The notes beneath the pieces were generated by a model. The model had not been told where the DNA came from. It did no database searches and saw nothing but the letters and a program-made list of their open reading frames with translations. This document shows, in pieces, positions 52,450-62,400 of a stretch of 64,000 bases of DNA (position 1 is the first letter of the stretch; each line of letters opens with the position of its first letter). The position numbers were made by a program, and so were the translations under genes. This DNA is from Sulfitobacter sp. M05 (GTDB taxonomy: Bacteria > Pseudomonadota > Alphaproteobacteria > Rhodobacterales > Rhodobacteraceae): contig NZ_JABEDH010000001.1 of NCBI RefSeq assembly GCF_029285175.1, forward strand, positions 186,001-250,000, in the 5' to 3' direction.

Positions 52450-53497
52450 CACATCCGGCGACCGGCAGGGGGCGGGCATTCCCGCCTTCCGGGGACCGAC
52501 AACCCATGTGATTGTGCTGGATGGCACGTTGTCCTCGCTTGCGCCGCTGCATCAGACCAACGCGGCGCGCACCTATATGCTGTTGAAAGAAGTCGGCACT
52601 GCGGTTTCGCTTTATTATGAGGCGGGATTGCAGTGGGATGACTGGCGTTCGGTTCTGGATGTGGCTTCTGGCAAGGGGATCAACCGGTTGATCCGGCGGA
52701 CCTATGGTTGGCTTGCGTCGCGCTATCGCCCCGGGGATCGGATTTTTCTGTTTGGCTATTCGCGTGGGGCCTATGCGGTGCGGTCACTGGCCGGTGTGAT
52801 TGATCGGGTTGGGCTGTTGCGCGCAGAACATGCCACGCCGCGCAATATTCGGCTGGCGTATCGCCATTATGAATGCAGCCCCGCAGAGGCCACCAAGGCA
52901 TCGTTTCACGCCGCCTATTGCCACGATACTATTGAAATCGAGATGATTGGCGTCTGGGATACGGTAAAGTCTCTGGGCATTAACGCGCCGGTGTTGTGGC
53001 GTCTGTCTGAACATCTTCATGCGTTTCACAATCACGACCTAAGTCACGGGGTGCGCAACGGGTTTCATGCCCTTGCCCATGACGAGACCCGCGTCGCCTT
53101 TTCGCCGGTATTGTGGGAATGCCGTTCAGGGTTTGAGGGGCGGGTAGAACAGGTTTGGTTTCCCGGGGCACATGGCGATGTCGGCGGCCAGCTGGGCGGT
53201 TTCGAGGCCGCGCGCCCGCTTGCCAATATTCCGTTAGTCTGGATGCTGGAGCAGGCGGAATTCTGCGGTTTGCCGTTGCCGCCGGACTGGCGCGCCCGCT
53301 ATGTGCAAGATGCGACAGCCCCCGCCAGAGGCACATGGCGCGGCCATGGCAGGGTGCTGATGTCACGGCGCAAACGGATTGTCGGACAGGACCCGTCAGA
53401 GAGGCTTCACGAGAGTATTGCACAGCGTCAGGCCGCGCAGACGTCGGGCACAACATCGGTGCCGCAGACGGATCAGGCGGGGACCGGCACTATCTGA
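52424..53497 (+). CDS. DUF2235 alpha/beta-hydrolase-like protein
   Basis: A 357-aa protein of the family that includes Tle1-type phospholipases. VIVLDGTLSSL at the start, the nucleophile elbow FGYSRGAYAVRSLAG (Ser), GVWDTVKSLG (Asp) and WFPGAHGDVGG (His) give a complete catalytic triad pattern. No signal peptide and no type VI secretion gene nearby, so it is probably a housekeeping lipase-like enzyme. The ATG at 52424 lies inside coxL; GTG 52508 is an alternative start just before the conserved region. Confidence 0.8.
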   Translation: MRAGSRQNNTSGDRQGAGIPAFRGPTTHVIVLDGTLSSLAPLHQTNAARTYMLLKEVGTAVSLYYEAGLQWDDWRSVLDVASGKGINRLIRRTYGWLASRYRPGDRIFLFGYSRGAYAVRSLAGVIDRVGLLRAEHATPRNIRLAYRHYECSPAEATKASFHAAYCHDTIEIEMIGVWDTVKSLGINAPVLWRLSEHLHAFHNHDLSHGVRNGFHALAHDETRVAFSPVLWECRSGFEGRVEQVWFPGAHGDVGGQLGGFEAARPLANIPLVWMLEQAEFCGLPLPPDWRARYVQDATAPARGTWRGHGRVLMSRRKRIVGQDPSERLHESIAQRQAAQTSGTTSVPQTDQAGTGTI

Positions 53498-53542
53498 AGC
53501 CGGAACCGCGCCGATCGGGTTTCGAGTAGAGCTTGAGACGTT

Positions 53543-54025
53543 TTAGGCGATTTTCATCACGATGCAGGTTGTTGATCCGGTGGCATATAGTTTGCCATCT
53601 TCGACGCCTCTGATTTCGCCATGTGCCACACCGGTTGAACGGCCCACGTGGTCGGTAACACCAACGCAATCAATCTGCATACCCAGCGGGATGCCGCGCA
53701 GGATATTAATCTTGTATTCCAAGGTGGTATAGATCGAGCCGCGGGGCACGCGCGTCATCACCGCACAGGCCATCGCGCTGTCCAGCAAAGTGCCGTACCA
53801 GCCGCCATGCACGGTGCCCATCGGGTTGGTGACATTGAATTCGGGGGTGCCGCGAAACACTGCGCGGCCTTCTTCGAGGTCATGCAGGGTATAGCCCATG
53901 GTCGCCCCAATCGGCGGGCCGGGGTTGGTGCCGTCCAGAATGGCTTGCATGAATTCCAGCCCGGACAATTTCAATGCTTCGGATTGGCTGAGCAGGTCTT
54001 CGGGTTTTGTTGCAATGCGGGGCAT
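53543..54025 (-). CDS. PaaI-family hotdog thioesterase
   Basis: A 160-aa single hotdog-fold protein with NPMGTVHGGWYGTLLDSAMACAV, the HGG motif of the PaaI/YiiD-type acyl-CoA thioesterases. It hydrolyses a CoA thioester, perhaps an aromatic or medium-chain acyl-CoA. The ATG at 54025 is supported by GGAG nine bases before it; a longer start at 54052 has none. It follows metF on the same strand after 64 bases. Confidence 0.85.
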   Translation of the reverse strand: MPRIATKPEDLLSQSEALKLSGLEFMQAILDGTNPGPPIGATMGYTLHDLEEGRAVFRGTPEFNVTNPMGTVHGGWYGTLLDSAMACAVMTRVPRGSIYTTLEYKINILRGIPLGMQIDCVGVTDHVGRSTGVAHGEIRGVEDGKLYATGSTTCIVMKIA

Positions 54026-54089
54026 GGGTGGTTTCTCCGGTAAGGTCGCCACCCGATGCTAGGGGCCAAACACCCCGGATGCCAAGCGG

Positions 54090-54956
54090 TTACGCAACGT
54101 CCCTTACGGATGCTTGCGGGGTGACCCCGATCGCATGGCAGACCTTGCGCGTCAGCTCCGCCCGGTTCAGCGTGTAGAAATGCAGATCCTCAACCCCCTC
54201 GCGGATCAGAGTATCGCACATTTCTGTGCAAAGTGCCGTTGCCAGCAGGTCATGGCGGTCGTCGCGGATAGCCGCGTCAAAGGCGTCATCCAGCCATGCC
54301 GGGACCGGTGTGCCGCAACGGGTTGCAAAGCTGCGCGCGGATTTCCAGTTCAGGATCGGCAGGATGCCCGGCGTGATCGGCTTGTCGATGCCGGCTTTGG
54401 CACAGGCATCGCGAAAGCGCAGAAAGCTGTCGGTTTCAAAGAAGAACTGCGTGATCGCCTCATCCGCGCCGGCCTCGAACTTGCGTTTGAGCCATTGCAC
54501 ATTGGCGTCCATGTCGGCGGCTTCCGGGTGGCTGTTGGGGTAGGCCCCGACGCGAATGTTGAAGGTGCCCTTATCCGCCAGCGCCTCAATCAGCGCACAG
54601 CTGTCTGTGAAACCTTCGGGGTGGGGCGTAAAGGTTTTTGCACCGTCTTGCGGGTCGCCGCGCAGGGCCACGATGTCGGTGACGCCGATTTTCGCAAAGG
54701 TATCGGCAACCTCAAGTGTTTCCTCCCGGCTTGCGCCGACACAGGTCAGATGGGCCGCAACCGGCAGACCCGAGGTGCGGCGCAGCACATGGGCGGCGTC
54801 ATGGGTCAGGTCGCGGGTTGTCCCCCCTGCGCCATAGGTGACCGAGAAAAAGCGCGGCTCAAGCGGGGCCAGCATCTGCGCGGTATCCCAAAGATTAAAG
54901 CCGGCACCGACATTGCGCGGTGGGAAAACTTCGAAAGAAACACGAGGGCTGGTCAT
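54090..54956 (-). CDS. metF: 5,10-Methylenetetrahydrofolate reductase
   Basis: A 288-aa FAD-dependent TIM barrel that reduces methylene-THF to methyl-THF for methionine synthesis. VSFEVFPPRN with the catalytic Glu near the start, VTYGAGG, HLTCVGASREE, ALRGDPQDG and ITQFFFETDSFLRF are the family motifs. Divergent from metR across 94 bases that hold a MetR box. Confidence 0.94.
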   Translation of the reverse strand: MTSPRVSFEVFPPRNVGAGFNLWDTAQMLAPLEPRFFSVTYGAGGTTRDLTHDAAHVLRRTSGLPVAAHLTCVGASREETLEVADTFAKIGVTDIVALRGDPQDGAKTFTPHPEGFTDSCALIEALADKGTFNIRVGAYPNSHPEAADMDANVQWLKRKFEAGADEAITQFFFETDSFLRFRDACAKAGIDKPITPGILPILNWKSARSFATRCGTPVPAWLDDAFDAAIRDDRHDLLATALCTEMCDTLIREGVEDLHFYTLNRAELTRKVCHAIGVTPQASVRDVA

Positions 54957-55004
54957 CTGGATCGTCCTTTATGGTGTAGCGCCCTTGTACCGCAGTGTGG
55001 CATG

Positions 55005-55017
55005 TGAAACAAATTCA
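55005..55017. promoter_or_regulatory. MetR box between metF and metR
   Basis: TGAA-ACAAA-TTCA is an exact match to the MetR consensus TGAAN5TTCA, 48 bases before the metF start and 33 before the metR start. Further TTCA and TGAA halves follow at 55023-55034. It probably mediates homocysteine-dependent activation of metF and autoregulation. Confidence 0.85.
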
Positions 55018-55050
55018 TAACTTTCATCTTGAACATGAGTGTCGCCTCAC

Positions 55051-55956
55051 ATGCATATCGAATTCCGTCACCTGCGCACGATCCAGGCCATCCACGAGGC
55101 GGGCGGGCTGGCGCGCGCGGCTGAAAAGATGAACATCACCCAATCCGCGCTGAGCCATCAGGTGAAGGGACTGGAGGATCAGGCCGGAGTGGAGTTGTTT
55201 GTGCGCCGCTCCAAGCCGCTAAAGCTGTCCCCGGCTGGGCAGCGTCTGTTGCGGCTGGCACAACAGGTTTTGCCGCAGGTGCAGGCCTTGCAGGATGAAT
55301 TCAGTGGGCTGCGGGCCGGCAGCACCGGGCGGATGCATATCGCGATTGAATGCCATGCCTGTTTTGAGTGGCTGTTTCCGGTGTTGGAGAAATTCCGCCG
55401 CAGCTGGCCGGATGTCGATGTCGACATTCGCCCAGGCTTGGCATTTGACGCCCTGCCGGCACTCTTGCGCGAAGAAGTTGATCTGGTGGTGTCCTCCGAT
55501 CCGGAAGACCTTCCCGGTGTCACCTTTGTTGAATTGTTTGATTACAAAGCGGTTTTTGTTGCCTCCGGTACCCACCCCCTGGCGGCAAAATCTTTTGTCG
55601 AAGCCGCTGATTTTCGCGATCAGACCCTGATCACCTATCCGGTTGAACGCACCAGACTGGATGTATTCAGCCAATTGTTGATTCCGGCCAAAGTAGAACC
55701 CGCCGCGATCCGGCAGGTTGAACTAACGGCGGTTATTTTGCTGTTGGTCGCTTCGAACAGGGGGGTGTCGGTATTGCCCGACTGGGTGGTGCGCGAAGTG
55801 AAGTACTCGTCGGACTACGTAACGCGCCCGCTGACGGAAAACGGCGTGACGCGGCGGCTATACGCAGCGGTGCGCAATGATGATCTGGGCAAACCGTTTA
55901 TGGACCAACTGTTGCAGCTGGCCGGGGAAGAAGCGCGCAAACTACAGGCGGTGTGA
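55051..55956 (+). CDS. metR: LysR-family regulator, probable MetR
   Basis: A 301-aa LysR regulator. The N-terminal HTH EFRHLRTIQAIHEAGGLARA with SQSALSHQVKGLE and a LysR substrate domain follow the MetR pattern (short 'EFRHLRT' opening, homocysteine-binding sensor). ATG 55051 is used; the GTG at 55039 would add four residues without support. Its divergence from metF and the exact MetR box support the name. Confidence 0.85.
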   Translation: MHIEFRHLRTIQAIHEAGGLARAAEKMNITQSALSHQVKGLEDQAGVELFVRRSKPLKLSPAGQRLLRLAQQVLPQVQALQDEFSGLRAGSTGRMHIAIECHACFEWLFPVLEKFRRSWPDVDVDIRPGLAFDALPALLREEVDLVVSSDPEDLPGVTFVELFDYKAVFVASGTHPLAAKSFVEAADFRDQTLITYPVERTRLDVFSQLLIPAKVEPAAIRQVELTAVILLLVASNRGVSVLPDWVVREVKYSSDYVTRPLTENGVTRRLYAAVRNDDLGKPFMDQLLQLAGEEARKLQAV

Positions 55957-55983
55957 AAGTGTGCGCCAACCCATGCGCCGCGC

Positions 55984-56140
55984 GTGTTGCAACACTTGAA
56001 TTGAGTTTAAAGGCAAAGTGAAGCCGCGACCCCGCACTTCATCTTGCCCTTAAACTCAAGAGCAACCGATCCCGAAAAAGCAAGATTTGCGTTGCGCATC
56101 GCACCTTGCAGCCCGTGGTAGGGCGGGGATTGCCCCGCCC
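55984..56140. repeat. Intergenic repeat cluster with copy 2 of the dispersed repeat
   Basis: The 293 bases between metR and the NADP oxidoreductase gene hold no gene. They contain a 12-bp palindrome GTGTTGCAACAC (55984-55995), the inverted pair 56001-56023/56037-56059 (20 of 23 positions pair; the second arm equals the repeat at 46775), and a perfect GGGCGGGG-ATTG-CCCCGCCC stem (56121-56140). The large inverted pair can fold as one stem and may end metR transcription. Confidence 0.7.
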
Positions 56141-56249
56141 CCAAGACGGTAGCGTTTCGAATAATACTTGATCATTTGTTCACGGCCTCTTCCCTTGGTC
56201 GAACGCGAAAAAAGGAGGGCGTGATGTCTCAAGTTAAACGCGAAAAGCC

Positions 56250-57290
56250 TTAGGCGATCTTCACAATCGCTTTGCCGGTATTGCCGCCGGTCAGCAGGTT
56301 GATGAACGCCTGCGGCGCGTTTTCCAGCCCTTCGGTGATATCTTCCTGCACCGCGATTTCGCCGCTGGCCACTTTGGGCGCAACCTCGCGGATGAATTCC
56401 GGGAAACGGTCCCAGTGGTTCGAGATAATAAAGCCGTTCACGCTGAGGAAATTCACCAAGATCGTGCGCCAGAGTTTTGGCGCGGTAAGCCCTTCACCAC
56501 CGGCGTTTTCGCCAAGCCCACCGGCATTGTACCACGCGATCATGCCGCAGATCGGGATGCGGCCGAAGGGGTTCATCAGTGGGATCACGGCCTCAAGCAC
56601 CTTGCCACCGACATTTTCGAAATAGATGTCGACGCCTTTGGGACATTCCGCTTTCAACGCGTCGCGCAGGGATTTGGCATCGTCGTATGCACGGTGATCG
56701 AGACAGGCGTCAAACCCGAAGTGATCCACCGCAGTTTTGCATTTGTCTGCCCCACCGGCGATGCCGACAACGCGCAGCCCCAATGACTTGGCCATTTGGC
56801 CGACGATGGACCCGACAGGCCCCGTCGCGGCGGCAACCACCAGTGTTTCGCCAGCTTTGGGTTTGCCATAGGCCATCAGCCCATGCCAGCCCGTCAGACC
56901 CGGCATCCCAAGCACACCCAGTGAGGTAGTGATGGGCGCTTGTTCGGGATCGAGCTTGCGACACATCTTGGCATCCGCAACCGCGTGGCTGGCCCAGCCG
57001 AATGGGCCGAACACCAGATCCCCTTCTTTCAGGCGGGGGGAGTTTGACGCAATAACCTTGCCGGCGCTGCCGCCTTCCATTTTGCCGCCAATTGGCACCG
57101 GCGCGGCGTAGGATTTGGCATCGTCCATGCGCCCGCGCATATAGGGGTCCAGAGACATATATTGCACTTCGACCAGAACTTCGCCCTCGCCCGGTGTTGG
57201 CATGTCAGAGGTTTCCAGGCGAAAGTTTTCTGGTGTTGGTGCCCCGTCCGGGCGGCTGGCCAGAACGATCTCCTGCATTTGATTACTCAT
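56250..57290 (-). CDS. NADP-dependent oxidoreductase, zinc-free MDR (CurA/prostaglandin reductase type)
   Basis: A 346-aa medium-chain reductase that lacks the structural zinc cysteines. MSLDPYMRGRMDD, VVAAATGPVGSIVGQMAKSLG (NADP fold) and FENVGGKVLEAVIPLMNPFGRIPICGMIAWY match the YncB/CurA/leukotriene-B4 dehydrogenase group. It reduces alpha,beta-unsaturated ketones or aldehydes with NADPH. Monocistronic. Confidence 0.88.
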   Translation of the reverse strand: MSNQMQEIVLASRPDGAPTPENFRLETSDMPTPGEGEVLVEVQYMSLDPYMRGRMDDAKSYAAPVPIGGKMEGGSAGKVIASNSPRLKEGDLVFGPFGWASHAVADAKMCRKLDPEQAPITTSLGVLGMPGLTGWHGLMAYGKPKAGETLVVAAATGPVGSIVGQMAKSLGLRVVGIAGGADKCKTAVDHFGFDACLDHRAYDDAKSLRDALKAECPKGVDIYFENVGGKVLEAVIPLMNPFGRIPICGMIAWYNAGGLGENAGGEGLTAPKLWRTILVNFLSVNGFIISNHWDRFPEFIREVAPKVASGEIAVQEDITEGLENAPQAFINLLTGGNTGKAIVKIA

Positions 57291-57525
57291 GGTGTTTCTC
57301 CCGATTGTGACTAGATTGCCCTAACCGTGACGTGCTGGTGTGGAATGGCAAGAGGCAAGAAAGGGTGACGTTACGCACTGGTTTGCAGGGCGAAACAACT
57401 GCCCGGGCTGGGCCGTCTCTTGCGTGTTACACCAGAATCCTATGCCCGAAGGGCCTCCCACCCTTGGCAAACCCGCGTCATCGGCCTAAAGGGTTCATCT
57501 TATCGCGGCAAAAAGGCGTTTTCCG

Positions 57526-58311
57526 ATGGTTGGTAGTGCGAATCTTAACATTATGATCAAAGCGGCCCGTAAGGCGGGACGTGCCCTGACCAAGGACTTT
57601 CGTGAGGTCGAGCAATTGCAGGTCTCAGTCAAAGGCGCAGGGGACTTTGTATCCAAGGCGGATATTGCTGCGGAACAGATCATTAAAAGCGAGTTGATGA
57701 ATGCCCGTCCGACTTATGGCTGGTTGGCCGAAGAGGGGGGCGAGGAAGAGGGTGTTGACCCGACGCGCCGCTGGATTGTCGATCCGCTGGATGGCACCAC
57801 CAACTTTCTGCACGGTTTGCCGCATTGGGCTGTGTCGATTGCGTTGGAGCATAAAGGCCAGATTGTTGCGGGCGTGGTGTTTGACCCGACCAAAGACGAG
57901 ATGTTCTTTGCCGAAAAGGGTGCCGGCGCATGGATGAACGAAAGCCGCATTCGCGCCTCTGGCCGTCACCGCATGATCGAAAGCATTTTTGCAACCGGCC
58001 TGCCGTTTGCGGGGCGTTCTGATTTGCCGCAAACCCTGCAAGAGCTGGCCCGTCTGATGCCGGTCTGCGCCGGTGTGCGCCGTTGGGGCGCAGCATCGCT
58101 TGATTTGGCCTATGTCGCCGCAGGGCGTTACGATGGGTATTGGGAAAGGCGCCTGCACGCATGGGATCTGGCGGCAGGATCGTTGATCGTGCGCGAGGCC
58201 GGTGGTTTGGTTGAGCCGCTTGATGAGGGGCGCGATATTATCGGCCACGGCCAGATTATCTGCGCAAACGAGCCGGTGTTCTCAAGCTTTGCCAAGGCCG
58301 TGCGCGGCTAA
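57526..58311 (+). CDS. suhB: Inositol monophosphatase family protein (SuhB-like)
   Basis: A 261-aa Mg-dependent phosphatase. GDFVSKADIAAEQ, the metal site WIVDPLDGTTNFLHGLPHWAVS and the C-terminal WDLAAGSLIVREAGG are complete. It hydrolyses inositol phosphates and related sugar phosphates, and SuhB also binds the ribosomal antitermination complex in other bacteria. The start at 57526 leaves the usual short N-terminus (LNIMIKAARKAG). Its stop overlaps the GFA gene's stop on the other strand by four bases. Confidence 0.9.
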   Translation: MVGSANLNIMIKAARKAGRALTKDFREVEQLQVSVKGAGDFVSKADIAAEQIIKSELMNARPTYGWLAEEGGEEEGVDPTRRWIVDPLDGTTNFLHGLPHWAVSIALEHKGQIVAGVVFDPTKDEMFFAEKGAGAWMNESRIRASGRHRMIESIFATGLPFAGRSDLPQTLQELARLMPVCAGVRRWGAASLDLAYVAAGRYDGYWERRLHAWDLAAGSLIVREAGGLVEPLDEGRDIIGHGQIICANEPVFSSFAKAVRG

Positions 58312-58688
58312 GGCTTCTGATCGGAGGGGTGGTTCTGTCCGTCGCTCCATCGAATTGGATCAAAATCCCATGGGTTTGCACCTTCGATACATCCAAGGTT
58401 GATCCCGCATTGTGTGGGATCAGCGCGGCGTTTGTGGTGCGTATAGATGCCACAGGTTTTGCAGAAATAATGCTGTGCCGTATGGGTGCCCCAGCTGTAG
58501 AGTGACAGGTTGTCTGCGCCTTTTGTGATGACAACCGAGGCGGCGATTGCGGTCACGGCAGCGGCCTGTCTGCGCGCGCAGAACGAACAATTGCAGCGTC
58601 CGATGTCGGAAAATCCGAAAGGCAGGGTGGCGGTGAGTGCGACGGCACCGCAGTGACAGCTGGCTTTGATATCGCAGGCTTCAGTCAT
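58308..58688 (-). CDS. GFA-family glutathione-dependent formaldehyde-activating-like protein
   Basis: A 126-aa zinc protein of the GFA/CENP-V fold: CHCGAV, RCNCSFCARR and CKTCGIYTHH supply the Cys-X-Cys and Cys-X2-Cys metal ligands. Few members truly act on formaldehyde, so the substrate is unknown. ATG 58688 overlaps the rhomboid gene stop by four bases; the longer frame to 58934 lies inside the rhomboid gene and is rejected. Confidence 0.85.
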   Translation of the reverse strand: MTEACDIKASCHCGAVALTATLPFGFSDIGRCNCSFCARRQAAAVTAIAASVVITKGADNLSLYSWGTHTAQHYFCKTCGIYTHHKRRADPTQCGINLGCIEGANPWDFDPIRWSDGQNHPSDQKP

Positions 58689-59431
58689 CGGCGTCTCACC
58701 TTTGGGATGCGGCTGTTGTTGATGCGCGGGTAATTTTTCTCGGGATGGGGAGGATGACCGTCGGTACGGTTCCAAAAGGCCACAGCGCCGCGTTTCAGCC
58801 AGACCGGTAATGCGCCAAGGATACCGGCCACAAAGCCACCCGCATGAGCCCAAAAGGCCGTACCACCGGTGTTGGGATCGGCACCGATGCCGCCGATGAA
58901 CTGCATGCCGAACCACAGGATCAGGATGATCCATGCGGGGATCGGAAAGATGCGGAAGAACACCACAAAGATGATCAGGATGTCGACTTTGGCCTTGGGG
59001 AACAGCAGCAAGTAGGCCCCCATGACACCAGCAATGGCACCGGAGGCCCCGACCATGGGCACAGCCGAAGAGGGTTCAAAGGCAACCTGCGTCAGCCCGG
59101 CGGCAACACCGGCGGCGAGGTAGAAGGCCAGATAGGCAAAATGCCCCATCTCTTCTTCGATATTGTCGCCGTAGATCCATAAAAACAGCATGTTACCGGC
59201 CAGATGCATCCAGCCGCCATGCAGGAATTGTGAGGTAAACAGCCCCTCGAACCCATATCCGTCACTGACCCGCGCCGGGACCAACGCATAGGCGTTGTAG
59301 AGCGCATAAAGCGCGCGGTCGTCGTTCAGGATCGGCACATAGCTCAGGAAAATGCCGATGTTCAGCGCCATCAGCACATAGGTGACATAGGGCACACGGC
59401 CGGACGGGTTATGGTCGCGAATTGGAAACAT
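58685..59431 (-). CDS. Rhomboid-family intramembrane serine protease
   Basis: A 248-aa membrane protein with about six helices. LHGGWMHLAGNMLFLWIYGDNIE, the catalytic Ser in GASGAIAGVMGAYL and the catalytic His in FWAHAGGFVAGIL are in the right order. It cleaves substrates within the membrane; the targets are unknown. It is transcribed with the GFA protein and starts 66 bases after putA ends, so readthrough from putA is possible. Confidence 0.92.
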   Translation of the reverse strand: MFPIRDHNPSGRVPYVTYVLMALNIGIFLSYVPILNDDRALYALYNAYALVPARVSDGYGFEGLFTSQFLHGGWMHLAGNMLFLWIYGDNIEEEMGHFAYLAFYLAAGVAAGLTQVAFEPSSAVPMVGASGAIAGVMGAYLLLFPKAKVDILIIFVVFFRIFPIPAWIILILWFGMQFIGGIGADPNTGGTAFWAHAGGFVAGILGALPVWLKRGAVAFWNRTDGHPPHPEKNYPRINNSRIPKVRRR

Positions 59432-59497
59432 TTCGCCAAGCTGGGCGATTGGACGGGCGGGGTCAAGTGGCCGCGCCCGTCAAAACGGTGTTCCCCG

Positions 59498-62400
59498 TCA
59501 GCTGGCCGCGCCGAGCAGCGCGGCATTCCCGCCAGAGGCGGTTGTATCGACGCAGACATGACGTTCCGCGCGCACCCGCGCCGGATCGGGCAGGCCCGGG
59601 ATCAACGGCAGGATGGCCCCGCCGCGTTTGGCCAGAGCGGTTTCGATCTCGCGGCCGGTTTGCGCGTCTCCCCACCACAGGACGCCGCCGTATTCGGGGC
59701 CAGTGGCAAGTGCTGCCGGATCAATCTGGCCGCTGGCGCGCAGGGCGTTGCCCCCAAGCGCCTCAACGGCGCGGGCCTGTGCTTGGGTGGCTTCAACACC
59801 CGGCCCCATGCACAACAAAGGCGCGCGGGGCAGGGTGCTGAGCCGGTTGGATTCCCCTGTTGGGCCGGGCATCGAAAGGGTTTCAATCGGTGCCGTGACA
59901 CCGGTGTGGGCGGGCAGGTCGGGCAGCTTGGCTTGCGCCTTGTCCCATGTGTCGCTGACCTGTTGCAGATCCGGGGCACCGAAGCGGGGCAGATAGTTTG
60001 GGCCGCCCGCCTTGGGGCCGGTCCCTGACAGGCCTTCACCGCCGAAGGGCTGGCTGCCGACAATTGCGCCGATCTGGTTGCGGTTGATATAGATGTTACC
60101 GGCCTCGATGCGTTCGGAGACATATTGCACCCGATCATCGATGCGGGTGTGCAGCCCAAAGGTCAGCCCGTAGCCAGTTGCGTTGATGGCGTCGATCACC
60201 GCGTCCAGTTCGTGGGATTTGAACGTTGCAATATGCAGCACGGGGCCGAAAATTTCGCGTTTCATATCCTTGATGCCCTGAACCCGCAGGATTGTCGGCG
60301 CAACATAGGTGCCGTTTTGCGGTCTTTGCAATTCGGCCACCAGACGGCCATTGGTACGGGCCGCTTCGATGTGGTCTTGAATGCCTGACCGGGCAAGCGT
60401 GTCGATGACCGGCCCGACATCGGTGCGCAATTCCCAAGGGTCGCCCATTTGCAGGGCTTCCATCGCACCGATCAGCATTTTTTGCAGGTCTTCGGCGATG
60501 TCTTCCTGCACATAGAGGCAGCGCAGGGCAGAACACCGCTGGCCTGCGGATTGGAAGGCGCTTTCGACAATTGCCTGCACCGCCTGTTCCGGCAGGGCGG
60601 TACTGTCCACGATCATCGCATTCAGCCCGCCGGTTTCTGCGATCAGCGGGGTGCCGGGGGCACAATGTGCGGCCATATTGGTGCGGATGCGTTGAGCGGT
60701 CGCGGTGGAGCCGGTGAAGGCCACCCCGTTGATCCGGGCGTCACCGGTCAGGGCCGCGCCAATGTCACCACCACCGGGCAAGAGTTGCAGGGCAGTATGG
60801 GGCACACCGGCTTTGTGCAGCAGGGACACGGTGACAAAGGCCACCAGCGGCGTCTGTTCGGCCGGTTTGGCCAGCACAGCATTGCCTGCCGCCAGTGCCG
60901 CCGAGATTTGGCCGGCAAAAATCGCCATCGGAAAGTTCCAGGGCGAGATGCAGGTGAAGATGCCAGCGGGCGGCTCGCCTGTGGCCTGACCCGCGTAGTA
61001 CCGCAGAAAATCAACACCTTCGCGCAGTTCGGCCACACAATCGGGCAGACCTTTGCCGGCCTCGCGTGCGAGCAGGGCAAAGATTTCGCCATAGTTGTCT
61101 TCGATCAGGTCTGCCGCTTTCAGCAAAACCGCGCGGCGTTCAGCCAAGGGCGCGTCCCACGGGGCCGCATTTTCCAGCGCCGTTGCGACATCGGCGGGCG
61201 AGGCATTGCGCACGGAGCCGGGCGAGGTGGCATGATCCGCCGGATTAAGGACCGCGACGGCCTCCTGCGGCTGTGCCTTGCCGGCAAGCAGGGGGGCGGC
61301 GTGCCACTGGTGATCCTTGAAAGGATCGCGTGCGGTGTTGATCTCGTCCAGTGTCTGGGTATGGGTCAGATCAAAGCCGCGGGCATTGGCGCGCAGCGGG
61401 GCAAACACCTCGGGGCCTTTTGCGATGCTCAGGTTGGTGGGCTGGCCCAACTGCGCGAACGGGTCTGCGGCAACAACTTCTGGCGGGACGTTTTCATCCA
61501 CGATCTGGTTTACAAAGCTGGAGTTCGCGCCGTTTTCCAGCAGGCGGCGCACCAGGTAGGCCAGCAGGTCTTTGTGGGCCCCGACAGGCGCGTAAATGCG
61601 GCAGCGTGATCCGTGATCCTGCATCACCAGCGTGTGCAGAGTTTCGCCCATGCCGTGCAGGCGCTGGAATTCGAAAGCGTCCTTTTGACCGGCCCCCATG
61701 TGCAAGACGGCAGCAACCGTATGGGCATTATGGGTGGCGAATTGCGGATAAATCCGGTCGGTCATGCCCAAAAGTTTGCGGGCGTTGGAAATATAGCTGA
61801 CATCTGTCGCGGCCTTTTGGGTAAAGACCGGAAAGCCGTCGATGCCTTCGACTTGTGCGCGTTTGATTTCGGTGTCCCAATAGGCACCTTTTACCAGACG
61901 GACCATGATCTTGCGGTCATGGCGCTGGGCCATGTCATAAAGCGCGTCGATGACGGTGGCGGCGCGGGGGCCAAAGGCCTGTACCACGATGCCGAAACCG
62001 TCCCAGCCCTTCAGGGCAGGTTCGGACATCACGCGGTCGATCACATCGAGGGAAAGCGCAAGGCGGTCGGCCTCTTCTGCGTCCACGTTCAGGCCCATGC
62101 CGGCGGATTTCGCCAATAGGCACAAGGCGCGCAGGCGCGGAACAAGATCGGTCATAACGGCCTCTTCCTGCGCCACCTCATAGCGGGGGTGCAGGGCGGA
62201 CAGTTTGACCGAGATGCCCGGGTTTTTGCGGATGTCCGCCTCTGTGCAGGCGGTGGCAATGGCGCTGATCGCACGTGAATAGCTGAGGTGGTAGCGTTTG
62301 GCGTCGCCTTCGGTGCGGGCCGCTTCGCCCAGCATGTCGTAGCTGTAGGTAAAGCCCTTTTTCTCCATGCCAGCGGCGCGTTTCATCGCGGCGGTGATGT

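Noticed and set aside
60449..61609. 386-codon frame opposite putA
   Set aside because: Shadow of a certain gene; no motif and no ribosome site.
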